DNA of 64,000 bases, taken from assembly GCF_029589435.1 (NCBI RefSeq), contig NZ_JARRAG010000002.1, positions 496,001 through 560,000 on the forward strand, written 5' to 3'. The notes under the pieces are model-generated. The model saw only the letters and a program-made list of their open reading frames with translations, made no database searches and had not been told where the DNA came from. The translations under genes were made by a program, and so were the position numbers. Below are positions 15,875 to 24,372 of the stretch, in pieces. How positions within the stretch are numbered: position 1 is the first letter of the stretch; every line of letters begins with the position of its first letter. The stretch is from Paludisphaera mucosa. Its GTDB lineage: Bacteria > Planctomycetota > Planctomycetia > Isosphaerales > Isosphaeraceae.

Positions 15875-17458
15875 ATGACGACCGCGATCCGACCTCGCGC
15901 CCTGGCGCTCGGCCTCCTTGCGTCCGCGGCGGCGCTGCTCGGCCCCTCGCCGGCCGCCCCCGCCCGCACAGCCCAGGATCCCACCGCGGACGGCGCCGTG
16001 ATGGAAGAGCCCGTCCAGGGCGAGGTCATGGAAGTCGACCCCAACGCCCCCCAGCGCAAGCGGACGCGGAACCGCGGCGGCGCGCGCAAGGCCGCCGCGA
16101 AGTCGGCGACCGCCAAGCCGGCCGACGCCGCGAAGGCCGACGCCGCGAAGGCCGACGCTCCGAAGGCCGACGCCCCCAAGGCCGCCGAGACCAAGCCCGG
16201 CGAGCCTTCGTTCGCGCGCGACGTCGCCCCGATCCTGGTCGCCAACTGCGTCGGCTGCCACACCAGCCCGAACGGCAACGGCTTCAAGCGCGGCAAGCTC
16301 GACATGGGTTCGTTCGAGAAGTTCATGAAGGGGGGCGCGAGCGGCCCCGCCGCGGTCGCGGGCAAGGCCGACGACAGCCACCTGATCCTGCGGGTCAAGG
16401 GCGAGGAAGAGCCGCGGATGCCCCCCAACAACGACGCCCGCCTCGGCGAGCCGGCGATCGCCGCGTTCGAGAACTGGGTCAAGGCCGGCGCGAAGCTCGA
16501 CGCGGGCCTCGACCCCAAGGTGCCGTTCAAGACCTACGCCGCCTCGCTCCAGGACGTCTCCAAGGCCAAGCTCGCCCAGCTCAGCCCCGAGGAGCGCGAC
16601 GCCAAGGTCAAGGCGGCCGGGCTCGACCGCTGGAAGAAGGCCAACCCGGCCCTCAAGCCCGAGATGGAGACGTCCGAGCACTTCGCCCTCTTCAGCACGC
16701 TCCCGAAGGACCACGCGACCGCCGCCCTCAAGTCGATCGAGGCCCAGCTCGCCGCGATCCGCCGCGTGCTCGGGACCGAGATGACCGAGTGGCCGGAGAA
16801 GGTCAGCTTCTACGTCTTCTCGGAGCGCAAGGACTACGTCGAGTTCGTCCGCACGGTCAAGCCGCGCGAGGTCGACGATCTGGAGGAAGGCGACGCCGAC
16901 CTCAAGACGCCCCAGCCCTACGTCGTGATCGTCGCCCCGCACGACTCGCCGGCCGACGCCTCGGCCGCGGCCCCCAAGCGGAAGGCCCGCGGCCGTCGCG
17001 ACGCCGAGACCGCCGACGGCCGACGCACCCTGACGGGCCTGCTGATCGAGAACCTGGGCAAGGGCGCGGTGCTGGCGACCGGCTCGTCCCCGCGGTGGCT
17101 CGCCGAAGGCCTGGGCGGCTATCTCGCCAGCGGCCTCGAGCGCCGCAGCGGCCACTTCGTGAAGCTCCGCCGCGTGGCCCTCGACGCCTTCCGCCTGGGC
17201 TGGCCCACCAAGGCCGGCGACGTCCTCGGCGGCGGCGAAGGGGTCTCGCCCGAGGAGTTCCGGGGCGTCAGCTTCGGCCTGGTCGAATGCCTGAACTCCC
17301 CCAAGTACCGCCCCCTCTTCCCCCAGTTCCTCAAGGAGATGAGCAAGGGGGGAGAGAAGCTCGACGACGCCATCAAGGAGGTCTACGGCGCCGACCGAGA
17401 GAGCTTCCTGACCGAGACCGGCGAGTGGATCGCCGCCACCTACGGCGGCGACGAGTGA
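15875..17458 (+). CDS. Exported planctomycete-type cytochrome c fused to a degenerate peptidase-like domain
   Basis: A 527-residue protein. A signal peptide (about 1-32) is followed by a basic linker with KADA repeats (about 84-103). A haem c domain begins at FARDVAPILVANCVGCH (C125, C128, H129), with RMPP giving Met182 as likely second ligand, as in planctomycete cytochrome c modules. The rest resembles DUF1570/gluzincin-like proteins: WLAEGLGGYL matches the conserved glutamate segment, but the HExxH that should precede it is absent (IENLGKG instead). So electron transfer or haem sensing is plausible and proteolysis is not. GGGGGG upstream supports the ATG. Confidence 0.8.
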   Translation: MTTAIRPRALALGLLASAAALLGPSPAAPARTAQDPTADGAVMEEPVQGEVMEVDPNAPQRKRTRNRGGARKAAAKSATAKPADAAKADAAKADAPKADAPKAAETKPGEPSFARDVAPILVANCVGCHTSPNGNGFKRGKLDMGSFEKFMKGGASGPAAVAGKADDSHLILRVKGEEEPRMPPNNDARLGEPAIAAFENWVKAGAKLDAGLDPKVPFKTYAASLQDVSKAKLAQLSPEERDAKVKAAGLDRWKKANPALKPEMETSEHFALFSTLPKDHATAALKSIEAQLAAIRRVLGTEMTEWPEKVSFYVFSERKDYVEFVRTVKPREVDDLEEGDADLKTPQPYVVIVAPHDSPADASAAAPKRKARGRRDAETADGRRTLTGLLIENLGKGAVLATGSSPRWLAEGLGGYLASGLERRSGHFVKLRRVALDAFRLGWPTKAGDVLGGGEGVSPEEFRGVSFGLVECLNSPKYRPLFPQFLKEMSKGGEKLDDAIKEVYGADRESFLTETGEWIAATYGGDE

Positions 17459-17495
17459 CCTCCTGAGGCCCTACCACGGAGCGGGGCTCGCCGAA

Positions 17496-17668
17496 TCATC
17501 CTTCTCCCCTCGTGGGAGAAGGTGGCCGGAGGCCGGATGAGGGGCTCGTCATCCGACGCCGAGCTTCTCGCAGTCCAGTCCGCAACGGCCTCGAGGATCG
17601 AGACCCGTATTGAGGTCCCCCTCATCCGGCCCTTCGGGCTACCTTCTCCCACCAGGGGAGAAGGATGA
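17496..17668. repeat. Dispersed palindromic element, copy 2 (173 bp)
   Basis: Perfect 15-bp terminal inverted repeats (TCATCCTTCTCCCCT and complement). It has the same inner plan as copy 1: a left hairpin, GCCGGATGAGGGG, a variable middle, CCCCTCATCCGGC and a right hairpin. The outermost few bases differ from copy 1 (TCAT in place of CGATCGT). It begins 37 nt after the cytochrome c gene. Confidence 0.85.
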
Positions 17669-18024
17669 GGGCGCACCGCGACGCCCCGGCCCGTTTTTTC
17701 GCAATTCCCCGTTCGTGATCGGCGATCGCGGCCCATTGTCTTCTAAAGCCCCCGCGTTCGAGAGGTGTTGACGAGGAGCCGAGGCCGACGATGCGACGAC
17801 CGAATTCCGATTTTGAAAAAGAGCGACCGAAGCCAATTTCGGCCGCGGAAATTCTGAATTAAATACCATTATACCAAAGACTTACGGAAATTCATAACGA
17901 CTTACAAGCCGGCGAGCGAACCCGATCCGAAGCCGATCCGAAGCCGATACGAACCCAGGGGCGACGGCCCGCGGCTCGGCCCCGTCCGGTCGCTCCCGAG
18001 AGTCCCTGAGAGGTCCCCGCGAAC
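17669..18024. other. Intergenic region before the ribokinase gene, partly A/T-rich
   Basis: No gene is seen. Bases 17800-17905 are distinctly A/T-rich, with ATTAAATACCATTATACC, and could hold the ribokinase promoter, but I find no -35/-10 pair with good spacing. The rest is ordinary GC-rich sequence. Confidence 0.4.
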
Positions 18025-18954
18025 ATGGCCCGAATCGTCGTCTTCGGCTCGTCCAACACCGACATGACCGTCCGCGTCGCCCGCCTTCCCGCCCCGGGCG
18101 AGACGGTGCTGGGCGACGGGTTCGCCGCGACGCCGGGCGGCAAGGGGGCGAACCAGGCCGTCGCCGCCCGCCGCGCCGGGGCCGAGGTCGTCTTCGTCGC
18201 GGCCGTCGGCGACGACGACCTGGGCCGGCGGGCCCTCGACGGCTACCGCCGCGAGGGGATCGACGTCGCCCACGCCAGGGTGGTCGCGGGCGTCGCCTCG
18301 GGCGTGGCCCTCATCTCGGTGGCCGACGACGGCGAGAACATGATCGCGGTGGCCTCGGGGGCCAACATGAGCCTCGCGCCCGAGGACGTCGCCGCGCTCC
18401 CCGACGCCCTCTTCCGACCCGGCGACCTGCTCCTGACCGGCCTGGAGATCCCCCGGCCGACCGCGCTCGCCGCCATGCGGCGGGGGCGGGCCGCCGGCAT
18501 GACCGTGATCCTCAACCCGGCCCCCGCGCCCAGGCCCGGCGACCCGGCGACCGAGGAGCTGCTGGCGGCGGCCGACGTCGTCACCCCCAACCGGATCGAG
18601 GCCCGCGCCCTGGCCGGGACCGAGCGCGACGCCGGCCCGCTCGCCAACGCCGAGCGTATCCGGACCAAGGGCCCGAAGACCGTGATCGTCACCCTGGGAC
18701 GGGAGGGCTGCCTGGCGACGACGGGGGCCGAGGTCTACGAGATCCCCTCGCGCAAGGTCGACGCCGTCGACGCCGTGGGGGCGGGCGACGCCTTCAACGG
18801 CGCTCTGGCCGCGGTCCTCGCCGAGGGCCGGCCCCTGGGCGAGGCCCTCGCCTGGGCGACGGCCGCCGCGGCCCTGGCGGTCACCCGGCCCGGGGCCCAG
18901 GCGGCGCTGCCGACCCGCGAGGCCATCGACCGCTTCGTCCACGTCGAGGACTGA
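18025..18954 (+). CDS. rbsK: Ribokinase (PfkB family)
   Basis: A 309-residue PfkB-family sugar kinase. The substrate loop GGKGANQAVAA (38-48) and the C-terminal ATP/catalytic motif DAVGAGDAFNGA (249-260, catalytic base Asp255) are typical of ribokinase. It phosphorylates ribose at O5 using ATP in the cytoplasm. No ribose transporter or regulator lies beside it. It ends convergently with the DUF1080 gene after a 39-nt gap. A different pentose or hexose substrate cannot be excluded. Confidence 0.88.
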   Translation: MARIVVFGSSNTDMTVRVARLPAPGETVLGDGFAATPGGKGANQAVAARRAGAEVVFVAAVGDDDLGRRALDGYRREGIDVAHARVVAGVASGVALISVADDGENMIAVASGANMSLAPEDVAALPDALFRPGDLLLTGLEIPRPTALAAMRRGRAAGMTVILNPAPAPRPGDPATEELLAAADVVTPNRIEARALAGTERDAGPLANAERIRTKGPKTVIVTLGREGCLATTGAEVYEIPSRKVDAVDAVGAGDAFNGALAAVLAEGRPLGEALAWATAAAALAVTRPGAQAALPTREAIDRFVHVED

Positions 18955-18993
18955 GCCCGGCGCGGGCCCGGCCCCTTCCCCGGCGGGTCCGGG

Positions 18994-19800
18994 TCACTTC
19001 TTGACGAGAGGCAGGATCTCGATCTTGCGGAAGTGGACCTCGGCGCCTTCCGACTGGAAGGTGAGCTTGCCCTTGGTCACGCTCGACTTGACCCCGACGT
19101 TCACGACCTTGCCGTTGAGGATGTTGGTGATCGAGTCGCCGTCGCAGACGACCTCCAGGGTGTTCCACTCGCCCAGCGGCTTCTCGACGTCCTTCGGCCC
19201 GCGGTAGCCCACCACGTCCTTCCAGGCCGGGTCGCGGCCCCACCAGTTGATCCGCCCGCCGTTGAAGGTGCGGACGACCGCGCCGGCACCGTCCGGCTGG
19301 TAGTACCACTGGCCGTCTTCCCCCTTGCGGACCTCGCTCGTCAGGCTCATCCGCGTCCCCTCCGGCTGCGCCACGACGAGGAGGTCGCCGGTGCCGCCTT
19401 CGATGAGCTGGCATTCCATCGACTGCATCCAGTGCCCGCTGATGACCGAGTCGCCGCCGAAGCAATGCAGCAGGACGCCCGAGTCGCGGGCGTTCTCGAC
19501 GCGGGGCGGCCAGGTCTTCGTCCCCCAGCGGAACTCGGCGATCAGTCGATAGTTCGAGTACTCCTCGCGGGTGACGACCCCGCCCCACTCCTTCCCGGAG
19601 ATCTGCAGCACGCCGTCGACGACCGTGAAGACCTTGTCGGGGTCCTCGTACTTGTGGTCGTGCAGATAGGTGTAGAACCCGGTCAGGTCCTTGCCGTTGA
19701 ACCGGAGCAGCGGCGCGGGGTCGGCGGCGGCGGCCGCGGGGACGAGGTTCAGGGCCAGGACGAGAGCCGTCAGGGCCGCAAGGGATCGGGTCGTGGGCAT
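18994..19800 (-). CDS. Secreted DUF1080 (3-keto-disaccharide hydrolase type) protein
   Basis: A 268-residue protein with a signal peptide (about 1-26) and a concanavalin-like beta-sandwich of the DUF1080 family: FNGKDLTGFYTY near the mature N-terminus, RDSGVLLHCFG and GEWNTLEVVCDGDSITNILNGK are all typical. DUF1080 proteins are abundant in planctomycetes, and characterised members act on 3-keto-glycosides. It should be exported. A small gene starts 300 nt upstream on the same strand and may share its transcript. Confidence 0.88.
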   Translation of the reverse strand: MPTTRSLAALTALVLALNLVPAAAAADPAPLLRFNGKDLTGFYTYLHDHKYEDPDKVFTVVDGVLQISGKEWGGVVTREEYSNYRLIAEFRWGTKTWPPRVENARDSGVLLHCFGGDSVISGHWMQSMECQLIEGGTGDLLVVAQPEGTRMSLTSEVRKGEDGQWYYQPDGAGAVVRTFNGGRINWWGRDPAWKDVVGYRGPKDVEKPLGEWNTLEVVCDGDSITNILNGKVVNVGVKSSVTKGKLTFQSEGAEVHFRKIEILPLVKK

Positions 19801-19830
19801 GTCGGGGGTCGCCTTTCAGGGGGGGTTGGA

Positions 19831-20109
19831 TCAACCTCGCCAGCGGTGGACGCGGCCGCCGAGCTTGCGGCAGACGTCCTCGGCGCGGACGCGGACGGCC
19901 TCGTCGGGGCAGCTCGCCGAGAGGATCATCCCCCGTTTCCGCTCCATCCGGTCGGGGTCGACGACGCCGATCCGGTCGCCCGGGATCCCCAGCGTCGTCA
20001 GGATCTGGATCGCCAGGTTGCCCTCGGCGGCGTTGTCGAAGTGGACGACCAGCCGGAGCGGCGATTCCGGGCTCAAGACCGCGCCGGGGCGGATCAGGGG
20101 AGTTTCCAT
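19831..20109 (-). CDS. Small conserved-looking hypothetical protein
   Basis: A 92-residue protein: a short N-terminal arm, then a mixed alpha/beta domain (LRLVVHFDNAAEGNLAIQIL) that looks like a ferredoxin-like or SPOR-size fold, ending in a basic KLGGRVHRWRG. I do not recognise the family. The ATG at 20109 is favoured because the upstream part of the frame is Pro/Arg-rich filler; an ATG at 20157 is the alternative. It lies 30 nt upstream of the DUF1080 gene. Confidence 0.6.
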   Translation of the reverse strand: METPLIRPGAVLSPESPLRLVVHFDNAAEGNLAIQILTTLGIPGDRIGVVDPDRMERKRGMILSASCPDEAVRVRAEDVCRKLGGRVHRWRG

Positions 20110-20520
20110 GGGTGAAGGCCGTGCGGGAGGTTGGGAGGGCGGGGGCGTTCGGACCATCGCGGGTTCATGCGACGCCGACGTCGGCGGGCCGCGACAGGGA
20201 CCAGTTTGACCGCGTCCGGGGCGGCCCGCAAGCGGGGGCTGATGAGGCCGATGATCGACCATCTCCACCACGCCGGGCGACCAGGGATAATTGGGCCCCC
20301 CCTACGGTGCGGATTCCAGCTCCATCGACTCCATGCAGGATGTCTGGGAAGATCGATCCCCGGACGGAACGATCTTGTGGCAGGCGTTCGACGCCATCCC
20401 CGACGTTCTACCGGGATCGACCCGTTGAATCGTCGGAACCTCGACCTCGACGGGAACGATGACGTTTCCAAGGAGCCCCGACGGCTCCCGCGTCCGGGCG
20501 GAGGGAGTGGGGTAGACCAC
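20110..20520. other. Intergenic region with one possible very small ORF
   Basis: Mostly featureless. On the plus strand an open frame from ATG 20333 to TGA 20428 encodes 31 residues (MQDVWEDRSPDGTILWQAFD and 11 more) with protein-like rather than Arg/Pro-biased composition. It has no clear ribosome-binding site. It could be a fragment of a lost gene or chance. Confidence 0.3.
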
Positions 20521-21558
20521 ATGAAGCGACGATTGGCGTGCGTGCGGACGGCCCCTCGACGGGGCCGGGGGGCCCGGGTGGAGATGCGCAACATCGCTCG
20601 ACGGGTCTCGCTCGCGGAGCCGCGGCTTCGATCATTCCTACCGGGGTCGGGGGCGGGCGACGCCGCCGAAGGGAGAAGCGTCGACTTCCACTTCCTGGAT
20701 TGCCCGCTGCCGCCGGTCCACCTTCCCGACGGCACCCGCCCCTTCATCGTCGACCCGCACATGGGCGACGACGGGAGAGGTGGGCACCTCCCCCTCGACG
20801 GCCCCGCCGATCCCCGGGCCGCGGGCCTGTGGGCGGATTGCCTGAACGCTCGGGCGCAGCGCGCCGGACTTGGACTGCAGCTGAGGACGCCCCGGTTCTT
20901 TGCCGAGGCGGTGATCCACCTCGACATGATGCGAAGCGGGTCGGAGCTGCAGGGGATCATGCAGCTCACGTACTTCCCCAGGGAGGACGATCGCCTCGGG
21001 GCGGAGGGCTTCCTCGCCGCGATGGGGCTCGACCGCCTGGGCGCATCCGAAAAATCCTCGCTTCCCGCCAGCACGGGCTCGACAGGGAGCGTGCTGCTGA
21101 CCGGGCTGCCGGCCCGGCCTTCCCTGCTCGACGGCTTCGTGGAAGGGCTCGAACGGCTCGGATGGACGTCGACCGACGTGGTGCTCAACTCGCAATTCTA
21201 CGCGGGCGACGGACCCGACAAGTTCGACGCGTTGAGGCCCCGACTCAACTCGTGGGGCCGGGCCTGGCATTGCTGGATCCCGGGATGGTACCGCGACGGT
21301 TTCGATCCCTTCCTCAGCCCGCCCGAGCCGCCGGCCGGCGAGGAATACCGCTATCCCGTGGCCGCCTACGTCAAAAGGAACACGACCGGCGAGGACCCGA
21401 GGATCCAGATCGACGTGGTGCACGTCCAGGAGGGCGCGTTCCTCGAGTTCCTGTCGGCCGAAGGCCCGGGGCGTGCGAAGCATTACGCCGACGCGGCCGG
21501 CGTCGAGGTCGAGGCGTGGACCGGGCCCCCGGCCGACCGTCGGCTTGGAGCCCGATGA
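20521..21558 (+). CDS. Hypothetical protein, unknown family
   Basis: A 345-residue protein without signal peptide or membrane segments. Composition and codon third-base bias look like a real gene. Visible landmarks are VDFHFLDCPLPPVHLPDGTRPF near residue 55, a central alpha/beta part, and WHCWIPGWYRDGFDPFLSPPEPP followed by a beta-rich C-terminus. I do not recognise the family. The start is uncertain: ATG 20521 has GGAGGGAG 13 nt upstream, and ATG 20584 has GGTGGAG directly upstream. Nothing in the neighbours suggests a pathway. Confidence 0.65.
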   Translation: MKRRLACVRTAPRRGRGARVEMRNIARRVSLAEPRLRSFLPGSGAGDAAEGRSVDFHFLDCPLPPVHLPDGTRPFIVDPHMGDDGRGGHLPLDGPADPRAAGLWADCLNARAQRAGLGLQLRTPRFFAEAVIHLDMMRSGSELQGIMQLTYFPREDDRLGAEGFLAAMGLDRLGASEKSSLPASTGSTGSVLLTGLPARPSLLDGFVEGLERLGWTSTDVVLNSQFYAGDGPDKFDALRPRLNSWGRAWHCWIPGWYRDGFDPFLSPPEPPAGEEYRYPVAAYVKRNTTGEDPRIQIDVVHVQEGAFLEFLSAEGPGRAKHYADAAGVEVEAWTGPPADRRLGAR

Positions 21559-21666
21559 GACCTGAAGCTTCCACATCGCGAGGGCCGACCGTCGCGCGCG
21601 GGCGTGGTCGACGGCGGCCGTCCGCTGGTACGATGGAGCGACCTCCGCCGGAAAGGTCGCCGCCCC

Positions 21667-22521
21667 ATGAAGGTCCCCCTCCTGCTCTGCCTGGTCCTGC
21701 TCGGTCGGGACGAGCCCCGCGTCCGCCCCGAGCCGCTCGGGCGGTTCGACGCCCGGCTCATCCCCGAGGCCTCGGGCGTCGTCCGCAGCCGGCGGCGGCC
21801 CGACGTCTTCTGGGTCCACAACGACTCCGGCAACGCCCCCGTCCTGTTCGCCGTGCGCAAGGACGGGAAGGTCCTCCGCGCGTTCGACGTGGCCGCGCCG
21901 AACCTCGACTGGGAGGACGTGGCGATCGACGACCGGGGCCGGCTCTACATCGGCGACATCGGCGACAACAAGGGGTTCCTGCGGCTGCGGGCGATCTACC
22001 GCGTCGACGAGCCCGACCCGTCGGGGCCGGCCGGCGGGCCGCTGAAGCCGACGGCCGCCACCTTCTACGCCCGGTCGGGCGACGACCGTTTCGACGCCGA
22101 GGGCCTGGTGATCGACGGCGACCGGGCCGTGATCGTGACCAAGCGGTTCGACGGCCGCGAGGCCGAACTGCGCGAGGTGGCGTTCACGCCCCCCGCCCCG
22201 CTCCTGCGGCCGACGAAGGCCCTCAAAATAGGCGTCCTGCCCGGCTTCGTCGACCCGGCCACCGGCGCGGACCTCTCGGCCGACGGCCGGCGGCTGGCCG
22301 TCTGCGGGATCCGGATCGTCCGGGTCTACGAGCGGCCGAATCCTCCCGCGTGGGACGACCTGCGGCTCGCGGCCGAGGTCCCGCTCGCGGGCGATTTGAA
22401 CGTCGAGGGGATCGCCTGGGACGACGGCGACCTGATCGTCGCCGGCGAGGGGGGCGGCCTCGACCGCCTGGCCGAGTCGACCTGGAAGGCCCGCCGCCCC
22501 GGCGCGAAGACGTCCCGTTGA
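21667..22521 (+). CDS. Secreted beta-propeller-like hypothetical protein
   Basis: A 284-residue protein with a short signal-like N-terminus (MKVPLLLCLVLLG). The repeated blade-like strands (VFWVHNDSGN, VLFAVRKDGKVLRAFDV, DWEDVAIDDRGRLYIGDIGDN, NVEGIAWDDGDLIVAGEGGG) resemble esterase-like or SMP-30-type propellers. In related exported proteins the HNDSGN and IGDIGDN strands recur; a catalytic role is not known to me. It ends 14 nt before the glycine-oxidase gene, so the two may be cotranscribed. Confidence 0.72.
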   Translation: MKVPLLLCLVLLGRDEPRVRPEPLGRFDARLIPEASGVVRSRRRPDVFWVHNDSGNAPVLFAVRKDGKVLRAFDVAAPNLDWEDVAIDDRGRLYIGDIGDNKGFLRLRAIYRVDEPDPSGPAGGPLKPTAATFYARSGDDRFDAEGLVIDGDRAVIVTKRFDGREAELREVAFTPPAPLLRPTKALKIGVLPGFVDPATGADLSADGRRLAVCGIRIVRVYERPNPPAWDDLRLAAEVPLAGDLNVEGIAWDDGDLIVAGEGGGLDRLAESTWKARRPGAKTSR

Positions 22522-22535
22522 GGAGGCGACCGAGG

Positions 22536-23684
22536 ATGGCCGAGCGGTATGACGTCGTCGTGGCGGGGGGTGGGGTCGTCGGCCTCTCGATCGCCTTCGC
22601 CCTGGCCCGCGCGGGGGTCTCGGTCGCGGTTTTGGACCGTCGCGAGGCCGGCCGCGAGGCGTCGTGGGCCGGCGCGGGGCTGCTCCCCGCCCAGAGCGAC
22701 CCCGACCGCCGGCCGTCGCACCCCACGCTCGCCCTGCGGGCCTGGAGCGCCCGGCTCTATCCCGAATGGTCGGCGATCCTCCGCGAGGAGACCGGGATCG
22801 ACAACGGCTACCGCCGCACCGGGGGCGTCGACGTCGCCGCGACCGAGGCCGAGGAGCACGCCCTGCGCACCACCGCCGGCCGCTGGCGCGTCGAGGGGAT
22901 CGCCTACGAGCGGCTGGCGCCCGGCGACTTCGGCCGGGTCGAGCCGGCCCTGAACCCGGGGCTGCGCCTCGCGTACTTCCTCCCCGACCGGGCCCAGGTC
23001 CGGAACCCCTGGCACCTCCGGGCGCTGGCGACGGCCGTCGCGAACCGCGGCGGGGTGATCGCGTCGCATCGGGGCGTCGAGGGCTTCGCGACCGTCGGCG
23101 ACCGCGTGACGGGCGTCCTCACGACCGAGGGCCCGATCGAGGCCGACCACGTGGTCGTCGCCGCCGGCGCGTGGTCGGGCGGCCTGCTCGAACGGATCGG
23201 CGTCCGCGCCCCCACGCCGCCGGTGAAGGGTCAGATCGTCCTGCTGAACGGCGGCCGGCCGCTGCTGCGGCGGATCGTCGAGTACGGCAAACACTACCTC
23301 GTCCCGCGCGACGACGGCCGGGTGCTGATCGGGGCGACCGAGGAGGACGCCGGCTTCGACGTCCTCCCCACGGCCGACGCCTTCCGGGGCCTGCTGGAGG
23401 TCGCCGGGGCCCTCTGCCCCGTGCTCCGCGACGCCGAGATCGAGGCCACCTGGGCCGGCCTCCGCCCCGGCAGCCTGGACACCCGGCCCTACATCGGCCC
23501 CGCGCCCGGCTTCCGCAACCTCGTGGTCGCCACCGGCCACAAACGCGCGGGCCTGCAACTCTCGCCCGCCACCGCCGAGCTGGTCGCCGACCTGATCCTG
23601 GGCCGGCCGCCCCGGATCGACCTCTCCTATTTCCGCATCGGCCGCGACCCCGCCCCGGCCGGCGACGACGTCTTCCGGTCGTGA
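22536..23684 (+). CDS. thiO: FAD-dependent glycine oxidase (ThiO-like, DAO family)
   Basis: A 382-residue DAO-family flavoprotein. The dinucleotide-binding GGGVVGLS sits at residues 11-18, and REASWAGAGLLPAQ follows as in ThiO. The C-terminal half has GPIEADHVVVAAGAWSG and ATGHKRAGLQLSPATAELVADLI, typical of glycine/D-amino-acid oxidases. ThiO makes the imino-acetate used for the thiazole ring of thiamine; no thiamine genes are adjacent, so another amine substrate is possible. GAGGAGG upstream supports the ATG. It converges on the DtxR-type gene with only 4 nt between stops. Confidence 0.85.
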   Translation: MAERYDVVVAGGGVVGLSIAFALARAGVSVAVLDRREAGREASWAGAGLLPAQSDPDRRPSHPTLALRAWSARLYPEWSAILREETGIDNGYRRTGGVDVAATEAEEHALRTTAGRWRVEGIAYERLAPGDFGRVEPALNPGLRLAYFLPDRAQVRNPWHLRALATAVANRGGVIASHRGVEGFATVGDRVTGVLTTEGPIEADHVVVAAGAWSGGLLERIGVRAPTPPVKGQIVLLNGGRPLLRRIVEYGKHYLVPRDDGRVLIGATEEDAGFDVLPTADAFRGLLEVAGALCPVLRDAEIEATWAGLRPGSLDTRPYIGPAPGFRNLVVATGHKRAGLQLSPATAELVADLILGRPPRIDLSYFRIGRDPAPAGDDVFRS

Positions 23685-23688
23685 CGGC

Positions 23689-24372
23689 TCAGCGGGCGTC
23701 GACGAGGACCTTCTCGGCGGCGGCGATGCCCAGGGCGACGTCGCGTTCGCCGAGGCGGCAGACGACGGCGCGGGCCTCGGGGCGGTTCTCGCGGAGGGTC
23801 CCCTCGGCGTGCAGGTCGAGGCCGCATTCGGTCAGGTAGCGGAGGAAGGCCGGGTCCTGGTCCATCACGCGGACGACCCGGAAGGTCGCGCCCGGACGGC
23901 AGCGCGCCAGCGGCACGCCCTTGGGCTCGTTCAGCGAGCCGTCGGCGGCGGGGATGGGGTCGCCGTGGGGGTCGACGGCGGGGTGGCCCAGGAACCGCTC
24001 CATGCGGTCGATCAGCCGCTCGGAGACGGCGTGCTCCATGTGCTCGGCCTCCTCGTGGACCTCGTCCCAGGTCATGTCGAGGGTCCGGGCGAGGAACAGC
24101 TCCAGCAGGCGGTGGCGGCGGATGACCATCAGGGCGAGCCGCTGGCCGGCCTCGGTGAGCCGGGCCCCCTCGTAAGGGGTGTAGGTCGCCAGCGACGCCT
24201 CCGACAGCGTCTTGAGCATGCCGGTGACGGTCCCCGGCGAGACCCCCATCGCCTGGGCCAGCTCGCCCGTGGCGACGGCGACGCCCGCCGGGTGCCGGTC
24301 GGAGATGAGGGCGATCGTCTTGACGTAGTTCTCGACGGTCAGGCTGGCCACGGCGGTCCTCGCCTCGCTCAC
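23689..24372 (-). CDS. DtxR/MntR-type metal-dependent transcriptional regulator
   Basis: A 227-residue protein. The winged helix-turn-helix (TGELAQAMGVSPGTVTGMLK) is at about 40-65; the dimerisation and metal-binding segment with LLELFLARTLDMTWDEVHEEAEHMEH follows, carrying the expected Glu/His ligands; an SH3-like FeoA-type domain is at the C-terminus. Such proteins repress metal uptake when loaded with Fe(II) or Mn(II). No ATG is available; the GTG at 24372 overlaps the rlmI stop (GTGA) and gives the standard N-terminus. It is last in a three-gene operon, and no metal transporter is nearby. Confidence 0.88.
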   Translation of the reverse strand: MSEARTAVASLTVENYVKTIALISDRHPAGVAVATGELAQAMGVSPGTVTGMLKTLSEASLATYTPYEGARLTEAGQRLALMVIRRHRLLELFLARTLDMTWDEVHEEAEHMEHAVSERLIDRMERFLGHPAVDPHGDPIPAADGSLNEPKGVPLARCRPGATFRVVRVMDQDPAFLRYLTECGLDLHAEGTLRENRPEARAVVCRLGERDVALGIAAAEKVLVDAR

